Shown: piece by piece, positions 50,525-58,880 of the stretch
Layout of the letters: each line of letters starts with the position of its first letter
Numbering within the stretch: the first letter of the stretch is position 1
Translations under genes and position numbers: made by a program
NCBI RefSeq assembly: GCF_014655595.1
Contig: NZ_BNBL01000011.1
Span: 1 to 64,000, forward strand
Direction: 5' to 3'
DNA from: Streptomyces griseocarneus
GTDB lineage: Bacteria; Actinomycetota; Actinomycetes; Streptomycetales; Streptomycetaceae
Length of the DNA stretch: 64,000 nucleotides
The notes under the pieces: model-generated
Told to the model about the DNA's origin: nothing
Seen by the model: the letters and a program-made list of their open reading frames with translations, nothing else
Databases searched by the model: none

Positions 50525-51459
50525 GAGTCCAGGGCCTTCCTGAGCGCCTCGACGGTGTTCTGCATCCAGCTGATGTAGTCCTGGCCGCGGGGCAGGGTCT
50601 CGGTCACCGGGACCACCGGGATGCCGTTGTCCCGCGCGGTCCGCTCGGCCTTCTGCGTCGGCGGCCCGGCCGTCTGCTCGTTGACGACCAGCGCCTCCAC
50701 GCGCTTTCCGGTGAGCAGCCCGAGCATCTGCCGCATGGCGCTCGGGGAGACCTCGCTGCCCTCCTCGACGGCCTCGCTGAACTCCGCCGGTGTGCTGTTC
50801 CGCAGCCCGCACGCCTCGGTCAGGTGGAGCGGCACCGGCTCGGTGACCGCCACGGCGGCGCCCCGGTGCTCCGCCTTGATACGGGCCTGCGCGGCGCGCA
50901 GGGGCGCCAGCTTGTCGTTGAAGGCCCTGGCGTTCCTCCGGAAGAGGTCACCGTCGCCGGGCGAGGCCTTCGCGAGGGCGTCGGCGACGCGGTCGGCGAG
51001 CCGGCCGGCCGTCGTGAGGTCGTACCAGACGTGCTCGTTGAGCTCGCCGCCCGCCGGGGCCGTTTTCCCCGAGACCTGTACGGCGTTGATGACCTCGGCC
51101 GACGGGTTCTTCGCGGTGCGGAGCATCTTGCCGACGAAGTCGTCGTAGCCGCCGCCGTTCTCGATCACGACGCGCGCCCTGGAGAGCGCCAGCTGGTTAC
51201 GGGCGTCGGCTTCATAGGAGTGCGGGTCCTGGGCGGGGTCGTCGATGAGCGAGACGACATCGGCCTTGTCGCCCCCGACCTGCCGCGCGATGTCGCCGTA
51301 CACGTTCGTGGACGCCACGACCCGCACGGCGGACGCCGGGGCGGTGCCGCCCGTGCCGCCGGTGGGTCCGGGGCCGGTCCCCGCCCCGTCGCCGCAGCCG
51401 GAGGCCGCCGCCGTGCACAGCACGGCGAGGAGGACCGGTCCAGGGGCCCGCATCCGCAT
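50521..51459 (-). CDS. ZnuA-type metal-binding lipoprotein of ABC transporter
   Basis: 312 aa. Signal with lipobox AAASGC (Cys about 22) makes it a lipoprotein. The TroA-fold cluster A-I features are VRVVASTNVYGDIARQVGGD, the metal His in DPAQDPHSYEADARNQL, IENGGGYDDFVGKML and NEHVWYDLTTAGRLADRVAD. No long His-rich loop as in E. coli ZnuA, so Zn versus Mn is not settled, but the context (Zur-like box, zinc-free L32) favours Zn. It is the first gene of a coupled ABC operon. Confidence 0.9.
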   Translation of the reverse strand: MRMRAPGPVLLAVLCTAAASGCGDGAGTGPGPTGGTGGTAPASAVRVVASTNVYGDIARQVGGDKADVVSLIDDPAQDPHSYEADARNQLALSRARVVIENGGGYDDFVGKMLRTAKNPSAEVINAVQVSGKTAPAGGELNEHVWYDLTTAGRLADRVADALAKASPGDGDLFRRNARAFNDKLAPLRAAQARIKAEHRGAAVAVTEPVPLHLTEACGLRNSTPAEFSEAVEEGSEVSPSAMRQMLGLLTGKRVEALVVNEQTAGPPTQKAERTARDNGIPVVPVTETLPRGQDYISWMQNTVEALRKALDS

Positions 51460-51562
51460 ACGCGTCCTCCGGGAACAGAGGAAACCGGAACGGTTATCAC
51501 CTCATTGTCCCCGCGCGGCCGCGTGCCTTCCAGCGGAGGCTCGGGAACCGTGGGAGATGAGT

Positions 51563-51583
51563 TGGTAATGGGATCCATTTTCA
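51563..51583. promoter_or_regulatory. Zur-box-like palindrome
   Basis: In the reverse direction the site reads TGAAAATGG-ATC-CCATTACCA. The left arm agrees closely with the TGAAAATGA half of actinobacterial Zur boxes; the right arm has two mismatches to perfect symmetry. It lies 44 bp before the L32 gene and about 100 bp before the znuA-like gene on the other strand, so it could regulate both. Confidence 0.6.
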
Positions 51584-51626
51584 TATAGCGTCGGGGTCTG
51601 CACCGACCGGAGAGGACCCCGAACCC

Positions 51627-51797
51627 ATGGCCGTACCCAAGCGGAAGATGTCCCGCAGCAACACCCGCCACCGCCGCGCCCAGTGGAAGGCGGTCACACC
51701 GCAGCTCGTGCCGGTCACCGTCGACGGCGTCGCCCATCTGGTGCCGCAGCGCCTGGTCAAGGCCTACGAGCGCGGTCTGCTCCACCCCGAAGGCTGA
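51627..51797 (+). CDS. rpmF: Cysteine-free 50S ribosomal protein L32 paralogue
   Basis: 56 aa from ATG at 51627, with GAGAGGA upstream. The N-terminus MAVPKRKMSRSNTRHRRAQW is that of bacterial L32. The C-terminal half (LVPVTVDGVAHLVPQRLVKA) lacks the four zinc-ribbon cysteines present in standard L32, so this is a C-minus, zinc-independent version. Such paralogues are part of Zur regulons and free zinc during starvation. It overlaps nothing and is followed 5 bp later by the COG0523 gene. Confidence 0.9.
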   Translation: MAVPKRKMSRSNTRHRRAQWKAVTPQLVPVTVDGVAHLVPQRLVKAYERGLLHPEG

Positions 51798-51802
51798 CGG
51801 GC

Positions 51803-52972
51803 ATGCGCGGACGACTGCCCGTCACCGTCCTGTCCGGCTTCCTCGGAGCGGGCAAGACCACCCTGCTCAACCACGTGCTGAGCAACCGCGAGGGCCTGCG
51901 CGTCGCGGTCATCGTCAACGACATGAGCGAGATCAACATCGACGCCGCCCTCGTGCGCGGCGGCGAGGCCGCCCTGTCGCGGACCGAGGAGCGCCTGGTC
52001 GAGATGACCAACGGGTGCATCTGTTGCACCCTGCGCGACGACCTGCTGGAGGAGGTCGACCGCCTCGCCCGCGAGGACCGCTTCGACCACCTCCTCATCG
52101 AGTCCAGCGGAATCTCCGAACCGATGCCCGTGGCGGCGACCTTCGCCTTCCCCCGCGACGACGGCGCCACCCTCGGCGACCTGGCGCGCCTGGACACCAT
52201 GGTGACGGTCGTCGACGCCGCCAACTTCCTGCCGGAACTGGAAGGAGGTGACGGGCTCGCCGAGCGCGGGCTCGACCAGTACGAGGACGACGAACGCACC
52301 GTCAGCGACCTGCTGATGGACCAGATCGAATTCGCCGACGTCATCGTGCTCAACAAACTCGACCTCGTCGACGCGGAGAGCGCCGAACGGCTGCGGGCCG
52401 CCCTCGCCCGGCTCAACCCGCCGGCCCGCATCGTGGGTGCCACCCGCGGGCGCGTGGCACTCGGCGACGTGCTCGGGACCGGGCTGTTCGACCTGGAGCG
52501 CGCGCAGCAGGCTCCAGGCTGGGTCATGGAACTCAACGGGGACCACGTCCCGGAGACCGAGGAGTACGGGATCTCCAGCACGGTCTTCCGCTCCGACACC
52601 CCGTTCCACCCGGGCCGCCTGTGGGAGTTCGTCACCGAAGGCCTCGACAGCGGGGCCTACGGCCGGATCCTGCGTTCCAAGGGCTTCTTCTGGCTGGCCA
52701 GCCGCCCCCGGGTGACGGGCCTGTGGTCGCAGGCCGGCTCCGTCGCCCGCTTCGAACCCTCCGGAGCACGGGACGCGGACAGCGCGCAGGGTCAGGAACT
52801 GGTCTTCATCGGCACCGGCCTGCGCGCCGGGGAACTTCGGACCGCCCTGGCGGGCTGTCTCATGCAGGACGGCGAAAACCTCCCGGCCGCCGACCCGTTC
52901 CCCGCGTGGGACACCTACGGCATCGACGACTCCTGCGAGCACGAGCACCCCGCACTCGTACTACAGGACTGA
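51803..52972 (+). CDS. COG0523 metallochaperone GTPase (YciC/ZigA-like)
   Basis: 389 aa from ATG at 51803. Walker A VTVLSGFLGAGKTTLLNHVL (residues 8-27), the metal motif TNGCICCTLRDDLL (CxCC at 72-75), Walker B-like FDHLLIESSGISEP and the guanine motif VLNKLD are all present. The C-terminal domain ends in a His-rich DDSCEHEHP. Members deliver Zn to target proteins under zinc limitation. Only 5 bp separate it from the L32 gene, so both are probably under the same Zur-like box. Confidence 0.93.
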   Translation: MRGRLPVTVLSGFLGAGKTTLLNHVLSNREGLRVAVIVNDMSEINIDAALVRGGEAALSRTEERLVEMTNGCICCTLRDDLLEEVDRLAREDRFDHLLIESSGISEPMPVAATFAFPRDDGATLGDLARLDTMVTVVDAANFLPELEGGDGLAERGLDQYEDDERTVSDLLMDQIEFADVIVLNKLDLVDAESAERLRAALARLNPPARIVGATRGRVALGDVLGTGLFDLERAQQAPGWVMELNGDHVPETEEYGISSTVFRSDTPFHPGRLWEFVTEGLDSGAYGRILRSKGFFWLASRPRVTGLWSQAGSVARFEPSGARDADSAQGQELVFIGTGLRAGELRTALAGCLMQDGENLPAADPFPAWDTYGIDDSCEHEHPALVLQD

Positions 52973-52984
52973 GGCCCCCGGGCC

Positions 52985-53497
52985 GGGCAGTGGTCGCAGC
53001 CACGGCACTGCCCGGCCCGGTACATCCCGCTCGGCGACACCGGTGCCGGTGCTGACCGGGAACTGCCGGCGCCTTGGGCCAGGCGGCGGTGGAGCCTGAG
53101 CCACCATAGGTCCGCTCGACTGTCCAGCATTTCGATATCGGGATGAATCCCCAGGTCCCGGCGGGCAGTGATTTCCGTGTCGATGCCGAGGGGTGGCAGC
53201 GTGCTCGACGAAGTGCTGGCGGTAGCCGCCGTCAACCCAGACCTTGCGGATGCCGGGGTGGGTGGCGGCGACCCGAGCAGCCGGGTGCCGGCCACGGAGT
53301 CCTGGACGCTGGCCGCGGTGACCAGCACCGCGAGCAGGAGGCCAAGTGTGTCAGTCACGATGCTCCGCTTGCGGCCCACGATCTTCTTGCCGGGCGGCCA
53401 ATGTCCAGCGCATGGCGCCGGCGCTCGGCCCGCCAGGCGGCCGGCACCGGCTTGATCAGCGCCCAGCGGGCATCGGACAGATGGCTGGGATAGGAGC
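52985..53497 (-). pseudogene. IS5-type transposase with internal deletion (right bracket of metal island)
   Basis: The reverse strand reads SHLSDARWALIKPVPAAWRA and ERRRHALDIGRP, then jumps to KKIVGRKRSIVTDTLGLLLA, VLVTAASVQDSVAGTRLL and, in shifted frames, DGGYRQHFVEHAA and ERTYGWLRLHRRLA-like pieces. A central deletion and frameshifts make it inactive. The N-terminal 83 bp (53398-53480) match the remnant at 45697-45779 in opposite orientation. Confidence 0.85.
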
Positions 53498-53591
53498 GAC
53501 GCGCGGCCATGAGCTGGGCGTACTACTGGCGGGCGCGTGTGTCCAGCAGAAGCGCGGCTGAGGGTGCGATCCCCAGCAGGATCGTCGATGG

Positions 53592-53625
53592 CCGGGGGCC
53601 TGAGGAGAAATGCTCAGGCCCCCGG
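53592..53625 (-). terminator. Strong hairpin after FG-GAP gene
   Basis: CCGGGGGCCTGAG with its exact complement frames an 8-nt loop (13-bp stem). It is 22 bp downstream of the reverse-strand stop at 53648. Confidence 0.75.
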
Positions 53626-53647
53626 ATCAGTGCATCAGTAAGGGCTG

Positions 53648-54580
53648 TTAGAAGAGGTCACGGTACTGGTTGAAGTCAGTGCCGATCTTGACCCGGGACT
53701 TGTACGGCGAGGAGGCCTTGCCCGTGCCCTTGTACAGCCAGAGGTTGCCCTTGGGGTCGCGGGCGAGCAGGTCGCTGCGGCCGTCGCCGTCGACATCACC
53801 CGTGGCCACCAGCTTGTTGAACTGGTTCCAGGCACTACCGACCCGGGTGCGGGAGGCGAACGGCTTCCGCGGATCGCCCGTGCCCTTGTACAGCCAGAGG
53901 ACACCCTGCTTGTCGCGGGCGACGATGTCCGGCTTGCTGTCACCGCTCAGGTCGCCGAGGCCGGTGATCTGGGTGTACTGGTTCCAGCCGGGGCCGACCT
54001 TGACGCGGGGCGCCAGCGAACCGTCCGCCTTGGTCTGGAAGCGCCACAGGACGCCCTGCTTGTCGCGGGCCAGCAGGTCGGGGTGGGTGGCGCCGCCCAG
54101 GGTGCCGGGCGACATGATGCTGTCGTACCCGCCCCAGCCGGTGGCCACCCGCTTGAGCTTCCCGCCACGCCACAGGTTCAGCGTGCCGTCGTCCATGACG
54201 TGGTACGCGCCGTCCTGGTAACCCGTCAGGTCAGGGTCGACCGACACCCCGTACTTGAGGTGCGGCCATACGTAGGCGCCCGAACGGGCTTCGAAGCCGC
54301 CCTTCCCGTCGGGCATGTAGGCGTACATCTGGCCCGACGGCAGGATGCCGGACAGGAAGAAGAACGGCGCGGCGGGCGTCGGCTTGTGCTGCCCGGCCGC
54401 GGCGGCGCTCCGGGAGATGCTCTTCTTCGGCCCGGACGCCGCAGGGGCGTCGGTGCCGGAGGTGCCGGCGGCCGCAGCGGTGCCGGCGGTGCCGCCGACC
54501 AGCGTGACGGCGATCGCCGAAGTGACGAGACGCGACAGGGTGCGCCCTCGTCGGGAGGACTGGGTCACGTATGACTCCAT
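53648..54580 (-). CDS. Secreted FG-GAP/VCBS repeat protein
   Basis: 310 aa with an N-terminal signal (SRLVTSAIAVTLVGGTAGTA to AAAAG). Repeats of about 50 residues each carry an Asp-rich calcium loop: ITGLGDLSGDSKPDIVARDK, VATGDVDGDGRSDLLARDPK, and an earlier SIMSPGTLGGATHPDLLARD. Each is followed by GxLWxxxG. It is an integrin-like beta-propeller, presumably extracellular; binding partner unknown. Confidence 0.88.
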   Translation of the reverse strand: MESYVTQSSRRGRTLSRLVTSAIAVTLVGGTAGTAAAAGTSGTDAPAASGPKKSISRSAAAAGQHKPTPAAPFFFLSGILPSGQMYAYMPDGKGGFEARSGAYVWPHLKYGVSVDPDLTGYQDGAYHVMDDGTLNLWRGGKLKRVATGWGGYDSIMSPGTLGGATHPDLLARDKQGVLWRFQTKADGSLAPRVKVGPGWNQYTQITGLGDLSGDSKPDIVARDKQGVLWLYKGTGDPRKPFASRTRVGSAWNQFNKLVATGDVDGDGRSDLLARDPKGNLWLYKGTGKASSPYKSRVKIGTDFNQYRDLF

Positions 54581-54930
54581 GAGTTGTGCTGAATCAAGTC
54601 AGGGCACCCCCATGTATCGGGAGCGCCCGCATCATTGTCCGGATCTTTGCACGTGTGTCCCAGTGGTTTTGCGGTGGGGGGTCCTGGAATGAGTAATTCC
54701 GCGTGGCGGGCGAAGCGGAAGGACCGTAACCCCATGTGCGGGTTGCGGCCCTTGGCCTCTGGCGAGCAGGCGCGCCCGAGCTCAGCGCGCCTGCGGCAGC
54801 CGCGGCCCAGGGGCAAGTGGCCGCCTCCCTCGCGGCCGGCCACCCGCCGCACCGGACGGCCAGGCCGCGCTCGGTAAGTCGTTTGCAAGGTCGTGGTCGC
54901 GACGATTGGGCCGTCTCTTTTGGATCTTGC
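54581..54930. other. 350 bp without a supported gene
   Basis: Promoter-proximal region of the FG-GAP gene and spacer to the next hypothetical; no recognisable frame or repeat. Confidence 0.35.
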
Positions 54931-55269
54931 CTAGTCGGCGGCGTTCCGCTCTGCCTGCACCCAGGTCAGCTGCATGTCGCTCAGTGGGGGGTCGAACCCT
55001 GCCGGGAACAGCAGCATCTCCGGCTGCGGCCACATGTTCTCCGGCCCGTGCTCGTCGCAGTGCAGGGCGATGAGATGCGGCCCTTCCCCGCAGCCCTCGT
55101 GCCAGTAGGGGCGGTCGTGCGCTTGGCAGAAGTACCCGAACCGCCAGCAGTCATCTTCTTCAGTCGGCTCGTAGAAGCTGGGATCGCGAATGATCGTGGT
55201 CACCGGCTCCTGCCGGTTGAACCGGGGGATGGGCCGGGGGTCACACCACAGCAGTCGGGGAGGTATCAC
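54931..55269 (-). CDS. Hypothetical protein
   Basis: 112 aa from GTG at 55269. Aromatic and His/Cys-rich: LLWCDPRPIPRFNRQEPVTT, FYEPTEEDDCWRFGYFCQAH, WHEGCGEGPHLIALHCDEHG. The Cys/His content could bind metal, but no zinc-finger family is recognised. Composition is clearly coding. An IS5 remnant begins 57 bp from its start. Confidence 0.6.
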   Translation of the reverse strand: MIPPRLLWCDPRPIPRFNRQEPVTTIIRDPSFYEPTEEDDCWRFGYFCQAHDRPYWHEGCGEGPHLIALHCDEHGPENMWPQPEMLLFPAGFDPPLSDMQLTWVQAERNAAD

Positions 55270-55325
55270 GCTCCCATCCTGCCCCGGGGCCGACCTGTTC
55301 GGATCATTGGGTCGTTGGTCCGGTT

Positions 55326-55520
55326 ATGTCGTTGACTGATGCGCAGTGGTCGCGGATTGAGCCGCTGCTTCCGGGCCGGACTCCGCGACGTGGTGGGCGG
55401 TGGCGTGATCACCGGCAGGTTGTCGAGGCGATCGCGTGGAGTACCGCACGGGTTCTCCGTGGGAGGACGTGCCCTCCGGCTTCCTGGCGTCCCGGACTCC
55501 ATGCAGGCGTTCGCGCCAGG
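55326..55520 (+). pseudogene. IS5-type transposase N-terminal remnant
   Basis: The frame from ATG 55326 reads MSLTDAQWSRIEPLLPGRTP and RRGGRWRDHRQVVEAIAW, then shifts frame to EYRTGSPWEDVPSGF, all from the N-terminal domain of an IS5-family transposase. After that the catalytic domain is missing. It belongs to a different IS subgroup than the metal-island brackets. Confidence 0.75.
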
Positions 55521-55791
55521 CGACGACACCATCGCGCTGGAGACGGCCACAGCCGTCCGGTCGGCCTCGCAGGCCCGTCGACCGGCTGCGTTCACAAGGT
55601 GCCGGGGGGACGTGGGCTCAGCGCGGGGGGGGGCTCTGCGTGAGCACGGAACTTGTCACCTGACAGCTGCCCCGACGCTGCCCTCCGAGGCGGCGTGAGC
55701 AGGATTGCTGTCACCGAAGGTGCATCGTTCTTGTCACCTTGAGATCGTTTGTGGTCTTGACCCTCGACACAGACAGCCCGGAGGAGACGAG

Positions 55792-56385
55792 TTGATCACG
55801 GAGTACCAGCAGAAGCTGCGCGAGTGCTACATCGCCGCCGCCGTCATGCCGGCCCCGAGGCCGTGGCAGCCGGTGCTGGACCACAGGACCCCCATCGGGG
55901 GTCTGCTCGGCATTGGCTTCGCCGTCCATCCCGACAGCGGGCACGACCTCGTCATGGTCGTGTCCAGTGACGGCCATGGACTCTTCGACGCGGTCACCGG
56001 CGAGAAGGTCGCCCGCGACCGGGACCCGGACCCCGACACCAGCACTCCGGACGCGTCGCCGGAGCTCACCTGCCCCGGGCTCGGCCCGATCGAGGGCACG
56101 CCGGTACGTATCGCCGGGCTCTTCGGCGGCGGCCTGCACACCACCACACCAGACGGCTGGACCCTGGACGTCGTCAGCCCCGAGTGGCCCCACGACCGCG
56201 TCATCCTCTCCGCCGACGGCGGGTCCCACAAAGGCCCGGCGGGAGGAACGTGGTGGCACATCTTCCACTCCGAGCACTCAGAACTCCGCGCAGCCGGGTT
56301 CTCTCCCTCCGGCCTGACCCTGGCGGTCGCCACCAGCAGCGACCTCACCCTCTGGACCCGACCTGAGCTCCACTTTGACGACTGA
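55792..56385 (+). CDS. Hypothetical protein with beta-propeller-like strands
   Basis: 197 aa from a TTG at 55792, chosen because GGAGGAG lies 5 nt upstream. It reads LGIGFAVHPDSGHDLVMVVS then SDGHGLFDAVTGEKVARD, and near the end AAGFSPSGLTLAVATSSDLT then LWTRPEL, similar to single WD40-type blades. No named family. It is followed after 50 bp by a small gene in the same direction. Confidence 0.6.
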   Translation: MITEYQQKLRECYIAAAVMPAPRPWQPVLDHRTPIGGLLGIGFAVHPDSGHDLVMVVSSDGHGLFDAVTGEKVARDRDPDPDTSTPDASPELTCPGLGPIEGTPVRIAGLFGGGLHTTTPDGWTLDVVSPEWPHDRVILSADGGSHKGPAGGTWWHIFHSEHSELRAAGFSPSGLTLAVATSSDLTLWTRPELHFDD

Positions 56386-56435
56386 GCGGACAGCAGTACA
56401 GCGGGACAGCGGGACAGCAGACGAAAGGGCGACAG

Positions 56436-56780
56436 ATGGACCGGGCAGAACTCGCCGGGATGCTGGGAGGCCAGACCAGGGCCTGCGAACCCGCCAGAGC
56501 GGCGCTTCTCGACGGAGGCGAGTTCGTCGTATGGGACGGCAGCGTTCCCAGCCGGCAGCTTGTCGACGTCTACGCGGCTCGCCTCCGACGGGCGAGGAGG
56601 CGAGGCACTGAGACTCTCGCCTTGCCATCCACCGTCGACATCCTCACCCGACTCGAAGCCGTTCAGGTCAGGATCGGCTGCATCTTCTCACCGGACCGGA
56701 CGTGGGCCTTCATGCTCTTTCTCGCCGACGACGCCGGCGCAATCCTCGCCTGCACTGGAGTCCGACGAGCTGAGCGGTGA
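56436..56780 (+). CDS. Hypothetical protein
   Basis: 114 aa from ATG at 56436. It reads FVVWDGSVPSRQLVDVYAAR, LALPSTVDILTRLEAVQVRI and FMLFLADDAGAILACTGVRR. It is soluble and resembles small Streptomyces hypotheticals, without recognised motif. It probably forms an operon with the gene at 55792-56385. Confidence 0.5.
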   Translation: MDRAELAGMLGGQTRACEPARAALLDGGEFVVWDGSVPSRQLVDVYAARLRRARRRGTETLALPSTVDILTRLEAVQVRIGCIFSPDRTWAFMLFLADDAGAILACTGVRRAER

Positions 56781-57055
56781 CAGTTGTCCTGCTGTCCTGC
56801 TCAAGTGACAACCATCTTGCTCAGGCACAGTAACCCCCCATGGCGTGACTCGCCGCGTGCCATCACGACGGAACGCATCGACTGCACCGCCGAAGCAACT
56901 ATCTGAGTGTTCCCGACACTCGACGACATCGATTCCCTCTGGAAGGGCGCACTCTCGGCCCCGAGCGGCAAGCGCTCTCGCAACTCACCCGCAAAGCCCA
57001 CCGCGCCTCCTTCCCAAGCGGAGAAGGACTGACGGGCAATGTCGGCTGCGAAGGC

Positions 57056-57466
57056 TCAGTGCCCAGACCGGCCGACTCCGGCCTTCCGTTTCGAGGAGGC
57101 GATCCAGAGCGAAAGAAGGCCGGTCACGACCAGGCTCCCGATCATGACCATGCCCACGCCGATCGCGAAGAGCCCGCTCGAGTCGTCCGACCAGTCGTAG
57201 GAGGCGGCAACGGTCAGCCCGGTGGTGGTGCCGAGCACCGCGGCCGCGACGGCCTGCCGGGAAGCTGCCCAGTACACCAGTGCCAGCAGCGTCACCCCGA
57301 GCCCGATCACCTGCCACGCCTCGTAGGGGCCGGTCGTCGAACCGTCAGGGTGCACGTCGCGGTGCTGGTCCCAGCCCAGCCAGGCAGCCCACACCGCCAT
57401 CGTCACGCCGGCCAGCACCAGGGTCGCCAGCAGTTGGAGAACAGGTTTCTGCAGTACTTTGCCCAT
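57056..57466 (-). CDS. Four-helix membrane protein
   Basis: 136 aa from ATG at 57466. Four hydrophobic segments: LLATLVLAGVTMAVWAAWLG, VIGLGVTLLALVYWAASR, AVAAAVLGTTTGLTVAAS and IGVGMVMIGSLVVTGLLSLW, with a basic C-terminus. No family recognised. The 275 bp before it hold a small plus-strand fragment (DDIDSLWKGALSAPSGKR) but no full gene. Confidence 0.65.
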   Translation of the reverse strand: MGKVLQKPVLQLLATLVLAGVTMAVWAAWLGWDQHRDVHPDGSTTGPYEAWQVIGLGVTLLALVYWAASRQAVAAAVLGTTTGLTVAASYDWSDDSSGLFAIGVGMVMIGSLVVTGLLSLWIASSKRKAGVGRSGH

Positions 57467-57805
57467 GGCCCCAGTGTCCGGGCTCACCCGAACACTCATC
57501 AGAGCGCAGGTACTCAACTCCGCCCAAGTAAAAACGCCTTTCAGGGGTCGCGGGCAAGCCGACCGCCAAGTCGGCATCGTGCTCTCGGATGCGCCGCCAG
57601 GTGCTTGGGCACGGGCGGAAGGGTCTGGCCGCCGGCATCCGCCGTGCGTCAAGGTCGACGGGGAGCCATGGAGGTGTGGGTGGGTGGGTCGGTGTGACTC
57701 AGCCCCTTAATTGGCCAGTTGGCGGTTTGCTTGGCCGGTCCGCGCATTCTAGGTGGCCGGCACATTCCGGGGCGGGGCAGAGTTGGTCTTCGTACACTGA
57801 CGGGC

Positions 57806-58192
57806 ATGGCATGCCGCATCAGTGAACTCGTCATCGATGCCGCCGACCCCGACCGGCTCGCCGCATTCTGGAGTGAGGTCCTCGGCTACGTCGAACTCGG
57901 CCGGGAGGGCGACGGAAGCATCGAGATCGGGCCGCCCGACGCCGGCTTCGGCGGCCCGCAGCCCACCCTCGTCCTCAGCCCCAGCAGCGAACCGCGGACC
58001 GGGAAGCTCCGGCTGCACATCGACGTCAACGCCACCGACCGCGACCAGGACGCCGAGCTGGAGCGGTTGCTGGCTCTGGGAGCCAGGCCCGTCGACGTCG
58101 GCCAGACGGGCACCGAGAACTGGCACGTCCTGGCCGACCCGGAAGGCAACGAATTCTGCCTCCTGCACGCCCGGCTCCGGCCCCTCACTTAA
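57806..58192 (+). CDS. VOC-family protein
   Basis: 128 aa from ATG at 57806. TACACT ends 7 nt upstream, suggesting a leaderless transcript. ISELVIDAADPDRLAAFWSE then VLGYVELG, LRLHIDVNATDRDQDAELER and WHVLADPEGNEFCLLHARLR are the glyoxalase_6-type VOC pattern (metal ligands Glu/His partly retained). It is convergent with the TetR gene; the stops overlap by 4 bp. Confidence 0.85.
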   Translation: MACRISELVIDAADPDRLAAFWSEVLGYVELGREGDGSIEIGPPDAGFGGPQPTLVLSPSSEPRTGKLRLHIDVNATDRDQDAELERLLALGARPVDVGQTGTENWHVLADPEGNEFCLLHARLRPLT

Positions 58193-58788
58193 TTCGAGCG
58201 GGGCCTGAGCAGGTCCTCGACAAGGGTGTCCACCAGACCGCGGGAAATGCTCGATCCCGTCAGGGCGCAGTAGACGATCGGGCCGACAAGGGCGTCGACC
58301 GTGGCGTCGGGGCCGAGTCCGGGCGAGACCTCACCGGCCTCGATTGCGCGCGCGACCATGTCTCGTTCCTGGTCACGACGTGGACCGAGATAGCGCTTGT
58401 GGAAGCTCTTGGCCGTGTCGGGATCGTGCTGCGCCTGGGCGATGAGCGCGAGCAGGACCTTGCCGGCAGGGTCGTCGGCGAGAAAACGAGCGAAGTCACG
58501 GAGGTAGCCGCGGATGCTCTCCGCCGTGGGCTTCTCCACCGGAACGGGAAGGCGTTTGTCGCTGTCCTCGACGAGCGTGTCGAGGAGGATCTCGACCTTC
58601 GAGGGCCACCAGCGGTAGATCGTCTGCTTCGCGACGCCGGCGCGACGCGCGATCGCCTCGATGGTCAGAGCGCCGAAGCCGTGCTCGACGAGCAGATCGT
58701 CAGCGGCATGAAGCACAGCGAGGCGTGCGGCCTCGTCGCGCCGGCTGCCGGAGCGCGGCCTGCGGGGCTGAGGGCTGGCTGCGGGCAT
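58189..58788 (-). CDS. TetR-family repressor
   Basis: 199 aa from ATG at 58788. The HTH is ALTIEAIARRAGVAKQTIYR then WWPSKVEILLDTLVED. The C-terminal TetR_C domain includes FARFLADDPAGKVLLALIAQ and VDALVGPIVYCALTGSSISR. It is divergent from an SDR gene, with the palindrome TAGACGC-N6-GCGTCTA in between, its probable operator. Confidence 0.92.
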   Translation of the reverse strand: MPAASPQPRRPRSGSRRDEAARLAVLHAADDLLVEHGFGALTIEAIARRAGVAKQTIYRWWPSKVEILLDTLVEDSDKRLPVPVEKPTAESIRGYLRDFARFLADDPAGKVLLALIAQAQHDPDTAKSFHKRYLGPRRDQERDMVARAIEAGEVSPGLGPDATVDALVGPIVYCALTGSSISRGLVDTLVEDLLRPRSN

Positions 58789-58828
58789 GCGGAACACCCT
58801 ACCCGTCAGCAGTTGCCGGGACATTGTC

Positions 58829-58848
58829 TAGACGCAACGGCGCGTCTA
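58829..58848. promoter_or_regulatory. Candidate TetR operator
   Basis: TAGACGC-AACGGC-GCGTCTA at 58829-58848 is a perfect 7-bp inverted repeat between divergent tetR and SDR starts. It overlaps a plausible -35/-10 region (TTGTCT and TAATCT). Confidence 0.7.
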
Positions 58849-58880
58849 ATCTAAATCTCACCCACCGCGAAGGAGTGAGT

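Noticed and set aside
51460..51500. Second Zur box close to the znuA-like start
   Set aside because: The sequence TGAGGTGATAACCGTTCC has only weak agreement with Zur half sites and poor symmetry, so it was not annotated.
56801..57001. 66-codon reverse ORF and overlapping plus-strand fragment DDIDSLWKGALSAPSGKR
   Set aside because: No ribosome-binding site, domain or consistent start; too little to separate from chance.
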